Source: Centropus unirufus
Taxonomy: Eukaryota > Chordata > Aves > Cuculiformes > Centropidae
Reading direction: 5' to 3'
Assembly: GCA_013397695.1 (NCBI GenBank)
Contig: VYZI01000104.1
Coordinates: forward strand, 298,596-362,595
DNA length: 64,000 bases
Below the pieces are notes generated by a model, which was not told the DNA's origin, did not search any database, and saw nothing but the letters and a program-made list of their open reading frames with translations. Below, in pieces: positions 41,923 to 52,130 of this stretch; positions within the stretch are counted from its first letter, which is position 1; every line of letters starts with the position of its first letter. A program made the position numbers and the translations under genes.

Positions 41923-44829
41923 GTAACACGTGTCTGCAAGACTGAGGCAGGAAATGCATTGCCTATGCTTTTGAAAACCTGATCCTAATCTCTTTTTTTT
42001 CATATGAATCCTGCGCTAAGCACACTTAAGTTCCTTTCTTTCTTTGTGCATTTTTCCCCCTGCTATTGGCAACAGCTACCAGAAACCTGAGAAGGTTGGT
42101 AATTTCCTGATGGTTTTGTCCTCTCCTGCTCAGCTAGAGAAGTCATTCTTCCCTTCTGTTTTGCTCCCCCAAATCACCAGCCTTCTGCATTTGAGTACAC
42201 TTAGTGTACTTTGTAAAGCAAAAATCAAAGCTGCTGCCGTTTCTTTATAGCTTTCTCCACCTACCATCACCATGCTTCCATGTTTTCCTGTGCTTGTTTA
42301 GGAACATATTGTAAGTTGTGAATTCAGTAGTGGTCCTTTACGAATGCACAGCAACAAAACAGTAAAGTTAAGATACATCCAAGAAAGAAGAAAAGAGAAA
42401 CAGTCTCTCCCTCAGATAAACACAACCTAGACCATTCCCTTTCTAGTGGCAGTTCTAATCCAGGATTGGGTTCTAGACTCAGTGAAATTTCTGGGTAGGG
42501 TAACATATTAAGTTCATGGTCTCACCAGCAATGTGAGGGAAACATGGTGTTCGGACTAAAGAGAAGTACCCAACTGGGAAGACCAACATATGAGCAGAAT
42601 TCATCCCTCATCAATGACAAAATCTGAGAGACTTGGGAGAGGATTTGAAAGACTGCCTGAACAAACTGCTCTCACATACACTATGTAAAACTCAGTTTCA
42701 CCTTAGTGAGAACTTCCTTCATAAAGAAGTGAGTCTTGTTAATCCTTCACTAAATGGCTGTTTTCACTAAGTGGAGGAGGTCTGGTAGGGATCTCTAGGC
42801 ACCACAAAGAGCTATGCCAAGCTCCACACCTATGATTCAAACTCCCAACACCCCAAAACAGGGGGTGTCAAATTACTCACCACAGCCACAACTTTGACTC
42901 AACCAGCTTTTTAAAGAGTTCTGTCAAGCCCATGTCTGAAATAAGCCTTCAGACAGAGCAACTAAAAACAGAGCCAACAATGATTAAACATCAGTCCTTT
43001 CTGAATGTAATCAGGGGAACATAAGAATCAGCAAAGTATGACTAAAAGTTTTCAAATTTGGTTCAGATAAGCTCAGGAAATATCTGTATTTATTTGGGAC
43101 TCTTGGACATACAAAATGTGGCTTGTTTGCAGTTTTAATTTCACTACCTGTTTCTTACTGTTGCAAACATCCCTGCTTCCAGTGGCAGAAGCTCTTTAAG
43201 AGGTAGCTAGCCAGTAAGAAAAAAAACATGGACAGGAAATAAAGGAAGAAATTGAAGTTCAACAAAGTTAAACTCTTAAGAACTGGCTCAGTTTAAGCCT
43301 AATGGGATCTTGAGTCATTTCATCTGTTCCTAATAGCGTTGCCCACTCCTGGTGAGATCTGAGAGCCATTGTCATGTCAAAGGATGGAAACAGTCCAGAA
43401 ATTCAAATCTAGAGACTACATCATTATCAGAATAGGAAGAAGCAGTTGAAAACCAAACCACAATTTTCCTTTTTGCAGCTACCCTCCCAAATAAAACTTA
43501 CAGATGTATAGTCACAGTCCAGATCTATAACTTCTGGCGTGGATTCACACTCTTTTTTCACTTCTCAAAAATGTGATCTATAAAAAGGACATATGGATCA
43601 CCTATGACATAGAAGTCATATAGTTTCATGGAGCTGAGTAAATATGAGAAGTGCCCTGTAAAATTACACAAAATTATGTCCATCTGAATAATTTTTTTAA
43701 ACCATAGACTTGAATCCTGGAGATAATTTGAGGGGCAATGAGACTCTAAAGCAAGTTAGAATCAGGAACTTTGAGCCTTATTAAACAAAAAAAAAAAAAA
43801 AGTGTATCCACATTTTTGTAGTCCTACTGTGAAGTTCCAGTAAAATTTACCCCCAAAATTCTGTAACACTCCTTACCCAGCTTCATGGAAAATGAGAATT
43901 GATTCTAGAGGTTGGTTGTCTATTTAATACCTCTAACAGTTGTTAAAAAAGGCCACTTTTTCTCTGTCACACTCTTTTTTTTTAACTTTTATCACAAAAC
44001 CATTAAAGAACTAGTTCTAGTAGTAAAAGGTAGCTATATTCCCACGAGGAGAAGGGGAATGGTGGTTCCTGTGTACCCTTAGTGCTCTTGGTGGGGTACT
44101 TAGAAAGAAGGTGAAGGTCGCAGGGAAGAGAACATAGTATTTTGTGTTCAATGGAAAATAGAAACTTCTAAATGTGAAAAGGAATTTTAGCAAGTTTTAT
44201 TTCCTTCTTTTACAGCCCTGACATCATATTTCTCCACAGTGACATCACAGTTTAAATGCAATAGCTTCTAATAACACCAGTGCATCAGAAGCCTCACAAA
44301 GAGACAGCATTTTATGTTTTAGATTTTCTGATACACCAATGAAGTCCTGACCCCAAAAGCAGATCATCTTGCTCAGCCAAGTTCCTACATCTTTATAAAC
44401 TCTATTTAAACCTTGCAAATAATATCTTGCTAAAGTGTTCAGGGCTGGGAAGGTGCCTTTGGTGGAGGGAGGTTAGAAATACAATAGTAAAAAAACCACA
44501 GTTGGCTTCAACTAGTAAGACTTTATTTCTCCACTGCTCTCTTTCTGCTTCCTCACCCAAATCCACAAGCCACAACTAGGAGGGATACTTACTGAGGCTG
44601 CTCCGCCATATGGAGCTACCTAGGAAAGCTGTATACAAAACCTACCCTTTTTAAAGCTTTCAGAAGAACAGGTTTTTTAGAACTGCATCACCAACCTTCA
44701 AGGCAGCTCAACTGTTTTAAAAAGTGAAACTTGGTTTCAACTAGATTTACCATGTGGAAATAGAGAGCAGGATCTGGGCTCCTTCTGTTTTTTAACAGAT
44801 CTTCTTAGTGACAGAAATTTGCTAGTCTC

Positions 44830-45048
44830 TTAAGCTTGCAAATAAACAAAAAAAATTGCCATTTCCAGTTTAAGAGAGAAGGCACCAGAGCCAGGAGAGA
44901 GCTTCAAAGAGATAGAATTACCTCTCTCACCTGTATGGATGTGAGTATGTCTAGCAGAGTGCACTTGGAAAGCAGCTTTCCCCACAGCCATCAGCAGCCC
45001 ACAGAGTATCAGAAAGCTACAAGCTATCTTTTCCCCAAAGTCGCACAC
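44830..45048 (-). pseudogene. Possible C2H2 zinc-finger remnant (weak)
   Basis: The 72-codon minus-strand frame contains GKAAF..., then RHTHIHTGER (about 44923-44982), which resembles the second half of a Kruppel-type zinc finger: GKAF, the H-X3-H pair, then the TGE(K/R) linker. Upstream there is GEK followed by cysteines, and downstream GSGAFSLKL, echoing linker and AF positions of adjacent fingers. Spacing does not fit. The F-to-first-His distance is two residues short, and the next AF lies four residues too far from the linker. The cysteine pair before GKAAF is absent in this frame, although TGTGGGGAAAGC suggests CGK in a shifted frame. If real it is a frameshifted relic; coincidence is quite possible. 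Confidence 0.2.
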
Positions 45049-47049
45049 CCTTCCTGAACTGGACTATTTATTCAACAACAAGAGAGAAAGCCACACATTT
45101 TGCAGTATGAAAGTTGTAAACCATGAAGAGGCTGGAGGTATTTTCTGCAACTCATGCTGGTTGAAAACCCTCTGCTCACATACAGCAAAAATGCATGAAA
45201 GTAATGCACAGTAATTAGTCTGCTTCAAACTAATAAGAACTAGTGGTCACTACCCTTTGACAATTGGCACTACGATTGGCCTGACAGGCTCTTTCGTTAC
45301 TGTGATGCAAAGTACCAGAAATGAAAGGAGAACATGGAGCCTCCCTTTAAAACCTCTGTGAGCTTACCACAAGAAACAGCTGTTGCTATTTTGATACTAT
45401 TGCAAAGCTTATACAATGTTGCATCACAAGGAGCTAAGGTTTGGCCATCGATTTTACTGTCAATATACCTGTAAGTTGTAGCGATGTTGTTACAAACTTG
45501 TATATGTCATGTGTCAGAGCAAAATCCACAACTGAAACCTCCGTGCAGTTTCAACCCTTTGTAGTAATTCTGTGAGCCATAAACGGGTTTCATTTTGGAA
45601 TTAAAACCATCAATAAATTTAAGCTGAATAGAAGAGTGATTGTCACTATCAGAAGTGATATTACATTAAAAAAAGAAGACTTTTAAAATCTGATTGGTAA
45701 ACTGGCCAGGTGGGAGGAGGTGATAGTGGTTTGTATTCTAATTTCAAGCTGCACAGCTCCCAGGTGTATTATATAGAACTTCCTGTAATTTTCAGGCAAA
45801 ATAAGCAGTGCACAGGAATACATTTGCTGCACTGTATATGTGTATTTGTTACATAGAAGGGTAATATGATTTCTTTGTGATAGGAAGGGATGTGATCTAC
45901 AGGCAAACTGTTAAACTGATTTGGAAATGCAGACATTCTTTTGCTGTCAAACCTCACTGTCATGGCTGTCCTACAAGGGATACTTTTCAACTAAGCTTCC
46001 TGAGATAAAGACCTCCCCCTTCCAGTAAGAAAGGCGAAATTTTAAGATTTTAGGTATGTATTGTTTAGTATTTCCCCAAGCATTGTATAATATTAAAATT
46101 GAATTCTTACTAGGACCATCTGATATATTTCATTCTTTCACCTGCCACTGAGCACTGAGAAAGCATCCCTTTTCATTACCACAGGTTAGTGCAATATGAA
46201 ACTAGTTGGAGACAGCATGGCACAACACAACATCTCTTAAAAAAGAAGGGGGAAATTCTTTTCAGGTATGTAATCAAGGCTTGAGACATAAAGGGATATG
46301 AGAGGAATAAATTAAATATTCAGACTGCTTTTCTCAAGACCAAATTTTGTGGAACTCTACAGGCTTGTTCTCACTTTCAGATGTGCAATTCTCATTACAT
46401 TTGTGTTCAGATGCAATTTTTGAAGCAGAAATTTTTTTTTTGACTGCTATGAAAAAGAAATCTCACCTGCCACATGCCTTTCCCCAGAGAGCTGGGTCAG
46501 GCTACATATTGTTGGCATTCAGCATGGAGAAGTTCAGAAATGCATAGTTTCATTTGACTAAGGTATTTCTTAAAACATAAAACCCTCAAAGCAAAACTCG
46601 TGTCCATATTCGTCGAACAATATAGCCTGGATAGGGTTGAGGATCAGATTACATCTAGGCTTCTCTGCAAATGACTCATGGGCATTTAATGATGTCAAAT
46701 GTTGCCATTATCCATTTAGAAGGAACACTTCAACCACACTCCAAGTTAGTATTTCTTTCCTTGGCTAAGGGGAAAGGCAGAAAAACAGCTTTGCAAATCA
46801 GGACAAGGACAAAGAAAGACACCCCCCCTACCTTTGGAGAGGCTCTTGCCTTTTTTATCAACTAATTAAGAGGTGGCAAAGCTAAAAGAGAAGAATTATC
46901 ATTCCTAATCCAAACAACTGGGCAAGATAAACATCGAGACTGTCCAGGGAATCTGTATTTTAAAATGCTGTGAAGTCATTAGCCATGGGAGCAAAGTATT
47001 TCAGATGTCTTCAAGGTGTAATCCACACCTATCCAGAAGTTATCATGCT
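45049..47049. other. Gene-poor sequence
   Basis: I see no exon, RNA gene or identifiable repeat here. Short frames of 60-75 codons on both strands have no domain resemblance. Confidence 0.5.
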
Positions 47050-47335
47050 CCTGACAAGCACAAGGAGCAGATGGAGAAGACAAAAGGCAATGTGTACAAG
47101 TTGCTCAGAAGCTTCATCTCAACATTAAAAGAAAAAAAATTCCTATGAGAACAATCATTCACTGGAACAACTTTCCCTGGGGACATGGTAGAGTTCTTGT
47201 CATTGCAGGTATTTAAGATGCAATCAAGCTGGATGCTAGATAATCTCATCTAGGGTCCCTTTCCCACAAAAGTTTAGACTAGATGATCTTTCCTGTTCCC
47301 TCCCAACCTGGGCTGTTTGATGTTTCTGTGATTCT
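47050..47335 (+). mobile_element. CR1 3' fragment, plus orientation
   Basis: A diverged CR1 tail in forward orientation. Recognisable blocks are a TGGAACAACTTTCCCTGGGGACATGG-type segment (family: TGGAACAGGTTGCCCAGGGA), the segment AGACTAGATGATCTTTCCTG, then TCCCAACCTGGGCTGTTTGATG, ending with TTTCTGTGATTCT at 47335. Only the extreme ORF2 end and the 3' UTR are present. Divergence is substantial, so it is an old copy. Confidence 0.8.
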
Positions 47336-47355
47336 CTTTGGAATAGGAGACAGAA

Positions 47356-47645
47356 GTTCATAGAATCATTAAAGTTAGAAATGACCACTACAGTCCAACC
47401 ATCATGCCAACACTACCTTGACTACTAACACCACCTTACCATCTCCCAAAGTGCCATGCCTACATGGTTTTTTGACACCTTCAGGGATGGTGACTTCAGC
47501 ACTTCCCTGGTCAGCCCATTCCAGTGCTTCACCACGCTTACAGTAAAGAATTTTTTTCCTAATATCCAACCTAAACCTCCTCTGATGCAAGATGAGGCCA
47601 TTCTATCTTGTCCTATTGCTAGTCACTTGGCAGAAGAAGTTATTT
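47356..47645 (-). mobile_element. CR1 3' fragment, minus orientation
   Basis: Begins with the inverted CR1 tail TCATAGAATCATTAAAGTTAG, followed by a complement of the ORF2 C-terminus. The minus-strand frame reads RRFRLDIRKKI, which matches the CR1 DIRKK block, and a PEGVKKP-type block. Its tail sequence differs from the copies at 25072 and 51171, pointing to another CR1 subfamily. It lies tail to tail with the forward copy just upstream, only about 20 bp apart. Confidence 0.8.
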
Positions 47646-49199
47646 GGCAATGGTCAACATGGATCAGTCAATGGACAGAGAGAAGTATGTGGAGCCAAAG
47701 TCATAATGACAGCTCAAGCATCACATGAAAAGTAGCACAGAATGCATTCTCTGAGGTGTCTTTGCTATATACCTGAGGACTGCTGGCTTTGGTGTAGAGA
47801 GGGATTAAGTGACTTCAGGACAATCGTCTGGACAAGTTCAGTCTAACTCTGCTGTGAGGAAAGCAGTACAATCAAACTACAGAAAACAACATCTCTTTTA
47901 TCTGCTAGTGTTGTTAGGACACATAATCTAGAGCTGTGTTTAAATGCTGCTGCCTTTAATGGCCTGGGCAATTTAATGAAATTTTAATAAAAATGCCACT
48001 GTCTCAGTTCAGTCTCTCTTTCTGCACATAGAAATCCCTCCGAGCGGGGGTTCTGCCATCATCTCTAAGACATTTTCTTCCTCCTATTCAGGTTGAGGGA
48101 AGGGTGGGAGTTTTGCTGAAAATTTCTAAAGAAAATAGAGTTGAATTTCTTGAAGGTGCTTTGTTGATGAGGAAATAGAAAGCATGTGTCTGCTTCTCTT
48201 ATTGTACTTCCAAGTAATTAAAGTATTTGAGGAGATACAATTATGGACTTGGCAAGCACCTGGGGCTCTTGGAACTGTTTTTTCACACTGAATAAACACT
48301 GCAGTTAATCTGTTTTTGTTACACTGTACCGTAAAAGTATCTCCAAGAAAAGGGTATAAGTATGTGTTTTCCACTCCTTTCCTTTGTTTTTAATGTTAAA
48401 TTAGTAATTCCTTTAAATTATTTGATTCTTCTTTTTTTATCTCTGCTCAGAAGTTGGCCAGGCAAAAGCAATTTTTAATTAACAAAGAGAGAAATCTAGG
48501 GTTTACTGCACTAGGTCAGATCAGTGAGGCATTCTGATTCTGACAGTGGCCAACATGTGATACTTCTAAGCAATGTTTGGGAAGCACAGTATTGAACAGT
48601 AACAACACAACTTCCTGCAGGGACCTGGGGTTCTTAATACATGCATTTCACTGCTTGCACATGCACCCACCTTGAGAGTTTACATCCATTAATTTAAATC
48701 TTTGATTTCATGTAATTTTTAAATCTATTCACCCCTCAGAGAGAGCTATATTTTGAGATAGTGAATTTTATAATTTAAATAAGCAGTCTGTGAAAAAAAA
48801 TCAACAAATCAGCCCACAGACCTCAACCTATCTGGTTTAAAAAGAAATCTTATTGGAATGAGGGGAGAACATATATGTCTGCTCTCCATTTCCCTCACAA
48901 CCCTACACCACCTGCAGCTTTTAGATCAGGGTTATTACTGGGTATGGCATCTGTGCCAATCCCCCTTGGTATCAGGTTATATATCAAGTGTCTGTGAATC
49001 TGCCTAATTCTCTTTTGTTGATACTGTGTGCTCCTACAACTGCCATAGTGTCCCAGTTCACTAACAGCTTTGTAAATAAGTCCCATTCTTTTACCTGTTT
49101 TCAGGCAGTCTCTTACCAAATATAGAGTATCTTCTAGCTCTCGTAGTGCAAGGTTTAATCAATTGTCCTTCTGCTTTCACCTTATCATCCACTAGCTTT
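47646..49199. other. Gene-poor sequence
   Basis: No gene is supported. The AT-rich piece around 47930-48010 could be conserved non-coding sequence, but this cannot be tested here. The sequence at 48890-49199 may belong to the same ancient element as the block that follows, though I could not match it. Confidence 0.4.
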
Positions 49200-49350
49200 A
49201 TAAACTCACTCCTTTCTCTTTCTCAGCCTCCTCCAAATGGAAGAGTCCCAATTTCTCTAGTTTATCCTCATAAATGCAAGCATTCCATCCCTTTAACTGC
49301 ACTATTTACCATTTCTCTGGACCATTTCTAACTGCATTATGTCCTTGTCC
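49200..49350 (-). mobile_element. Ancient CR1/L3-like fragment
   Basis: The + strand reads AGAGTCCCAATTTCTCTAG, TTTATCCTCATAAATG..., CATTCCATCCC, then ATTTCTCTGGACCATTTCTAA. This matches in order the antisense of the late ORF2 region shared by old amniote CR1/L3 elements (CAGTCCCAATCTCTTC, TCTCCTCATATGGAAG, TTCCATGCCCCTTATC, CTTCTCTGGACCTTTTCC). Divergence is far higher than in the other copies, so the insertion probably predates modern birds. The ends are not definable by eye. Confidence 0.55.
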
Positions 49351-49370
49351 TTCACAAAGTAGCATGGCAT

Positions 49371-51170
49371 TTTTACTGTTATCCTGATTAAAAATACTAC
49401 AATACTATTGATTCCTCAGCCCCTAAGTGCTCTGCACGTGGGCATTTAAGTAGGGTTTATGCATGAACAAATGGTACAATATTGAATGACTCCCTATTTC
49501 ATGACAAGTCCCTTGGATAGATGGGAACCTATAGGAACCAAGAGACCAAAGGTGCAGCTGGTCTGCAAATTATTTTCTCTACTGATATGGCTTGCCAACA
49601 CAGTAGAGGTCTAGTTCAAGGTAATTTTGAATGTGGGCAGTGTAAGTCATCAGAACAGCTTAAAGTTACTATACCACATAACTAAGTAACACTTGCCACA
49701 AGGGTGCAACATAAACTAGAGCCTTTAGATTCTGTTCAGGCCATTGTGTCTGCTCGAGTCATGGTAATACCTGATAGGAAGTTTTATGTTGCAAATGTTG
49801 ACACTTGTGATGCCTGTACAGCATCAGTTCCTGCTGGATGTAACAAAGCTTTCTCAAGGAAAAACACTCTAAGCAGTGTATAGAAACCCAACAGAGGGTC
49901 TGAAAAGCAGAGGTCACCTTCTACCCTGCTGTCTCAAGAGAGCAATGGCTGATTCAAATTGCCCAGTGATAAGTGGGTCTTACTCTTTTGGCTGGGGAGC
50001 AAAACCATCAGCCGCTGCCAGTAATAGGTGGTTCAGACAAGGAGGGTCTCCTTCTCTCTACTGACTTTAAGCCCTAAATAAGATTTCAATATTCATGTTA
50101 AAATATATGCAAGCTGATCCTTTGTTCCTGCTTTGAACTAAAACTATAAACTATGAACAAATCTTGAGAAGATTACACAAATACTACAAGTTAGCCAGTG
50201 GATGCTGAGCCCTGGAAGAGAATCACCATGTCCTGCCTGGGTGAAAGCAGTGGCCAAGAATTTGAAAACATTTTCTTTTCAAGTTTCTTTTCAAGTTCAA
50301 GTTATAAAGCTGTACAGTTCATCTTTTTCCACAATTCTAGGACCAAATCCTATAGTTTGATTATAAAGTACCAGAAGTCAGCAAGAGCCCTTTTATTGAC
50401 TTGGCATTTTATAAGGATGGATGTTTTTAAAATCTTAACAGTACAAGGAGGTAAAAACTTATGTGTCCATAAGGTTAAAGAAAAGTGTGTGTGTTTAAAA
50501 CATTGAAAAAATTGTTCTGAGAACAATTAATCTTTCTGAAAATATGAACCTTATGATGCTGCCAAGGTCAGGGAGAGCTGTGATAATTTAGTGCGTAAGT
50601 GCTAGTCTTACAGCACAATGCCACATTATTTAATTTTGTAACACATTCGTACAATTGCCTGACAATAGACACAGAATGTTAGCACTACCTGTGGGCTGAG
50701 GTCAAGGCAATGTAGTTTAACGTTAAAACAAAAGAGCTAATTGGATTCCTGTTCAAGTTCTAGCTTATTATGTGATTGAAGGTACTTCTCTTATTTCTGC
50801 CCCAGTCAGCTCATATGGAAAGGAGGACCAGGGTGTGACTCATGACTGAAATGTGAAAAAAAATAAACGCCATGCATATGTCTGGCTTATTTGTCCATTC
50901 TTCCAAATTTCTCTGCTTTGTAAATTCCAGGCCACTTTCCCTGGAAAGAGGAAACAGCTCACATTGTGAAATGGGAAGGACTAACATTAACAAAGAGGAG
51001 CCATGTTCAGCTGTAAAAAATTTGATATCTTGTTAATGCCAAAATTAATAATACAGAGATATTTGGGACTTCCACTTCATCCCTACAACTGGTGGCGCAT
51101 GGAACATTTTATAAATAAGACTACATCACATACCTAAAACCTTACAGAGACATATACGTATTACTCCCTT
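49371..51170. other. Gene-poor sequence
   Basis: No gene or RNA is supported. A short duplication of TTTCTTTTCAAG sits at about 50272-50295. The 102-codon frame at 50198-50506 lacks any domain. Confidence 0.5.
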
Positions 51171-52130
51171 TCACAGAATCACAGAATCACTTGGTTGGAA
51201 AAGACCTCTGAGATCTAGTCCAGTCATACCTATCCACCACTAAACCATATCCCTAAGCACCTCATCTACCAGTCTTTTAAATACATCCAGGGATGGGGAT
51301 TCCACCACCTCCCTGGGCAGCCTGTTCCAGAACCTGATGGCCCTTTCAATGAGAATTTTTTTCCTAATGTCCAACCTGAACCTCCCTTGGTGCAGCTTGA
51401 GGCCATTCCCCCTTGTCTTATCGTCTGTCACTTGGGAGAAGAGACTAGCACCCACAACCTCATTTCAGGTAGTTGTAGGCAGCAATAAGGTCTCCCCTCA
51501 GCCTTCTCTTCTCCAAGCTAAGCAGCCCCAGCTCCCTCAGCTGCTTCTCATAAGACTTGTTCTCCAGCCCCTTCACCAGATTTGTTGCATTGTTCTGGAT
51601 GCGTTTCATCAACATCCTTCTTGTAGTGAGGGGCCCAGAACTGAGCACTGTATTCAAGGTGCGGCCTTTCCTGTGCTGAGAACAGGGGTAGGATAACCTC
51701 GCTGGAACTGCTGGCCATACTGTTTCTGATACGGTCCAAGATACCATTGACTTTCTTGGACACCGGGGCCCACTGCTGGCTCATGTTCAGTCGACTGTCA
51801 ACCAACACCCCCTAGGGCCTTCTCCTCCAGCCACTCTCCCACAAGCCTGTAATGCTGCACAGCGTTGTTGTGTCCCAAGGGCAGGACCCAACATTTGGCC
51901 TCATCCCATTGGTCTAGGCACATTGGTCCAGCCAGTTCACATGCCTTTGAAGAGCCTTCCTACCCTCAAGCAGATCAACACTTCCTCCCAGCTTAGTGAC
52001 ATCTGTGGTCTTGCCAAGGGTGCACTCAATCTCTTTATCCAGGTCATTGATAAAGATATTGAACAGGACAGGACCCAGCATTGAGCCCTGGGGAGCACCA
52101 CTTGGCCTGAAACTAGAAGAGACTCAATTG
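51171..52130 (-). mobile_element. CR1 LINE, 5'-truncated copy
   Basis: Starts with the inverted tail TCACAGAATCACAGAATCAC and continues through the 3' UTR into the antisense of ORF2. Minus-strand frames read RFWNRLPREVVESPSLDVF and LRDMV at the C-terminus (51240-51455). Further upstream they read SYEKQLRELGLLSLEKRRLR (51460-51747), and then the stretch just after the reverse-transcriptase PQGSVLGP block (about 52080-52110). Homology stops near 52110-52130 in the middle of the reverse transcriptase, typical of 5' truncation during insertion. Frameshifts separate the pieces. The C-terminus is very similar to the 25-kb copy, so both belong to the same or sister subfamilies. Confidence 0.92.

Larger units (their letters stand above)
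38439..44922. other. Gene-poor sequence with small tandem duplications
   Basis: No gene is supported. It contains a short CA run at about 38465-38479, a 17-bp tandem duplication at 40660-40693, a triplicated 9-mer at 41896-41922, and a poly-A run at about 43784-43800. The 124-codon frame at 39621-39995 (+) starts hydrophobic but has no known domain, and an ORF of that length is expected by chance in this much sequence. Confidence 0.5.
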
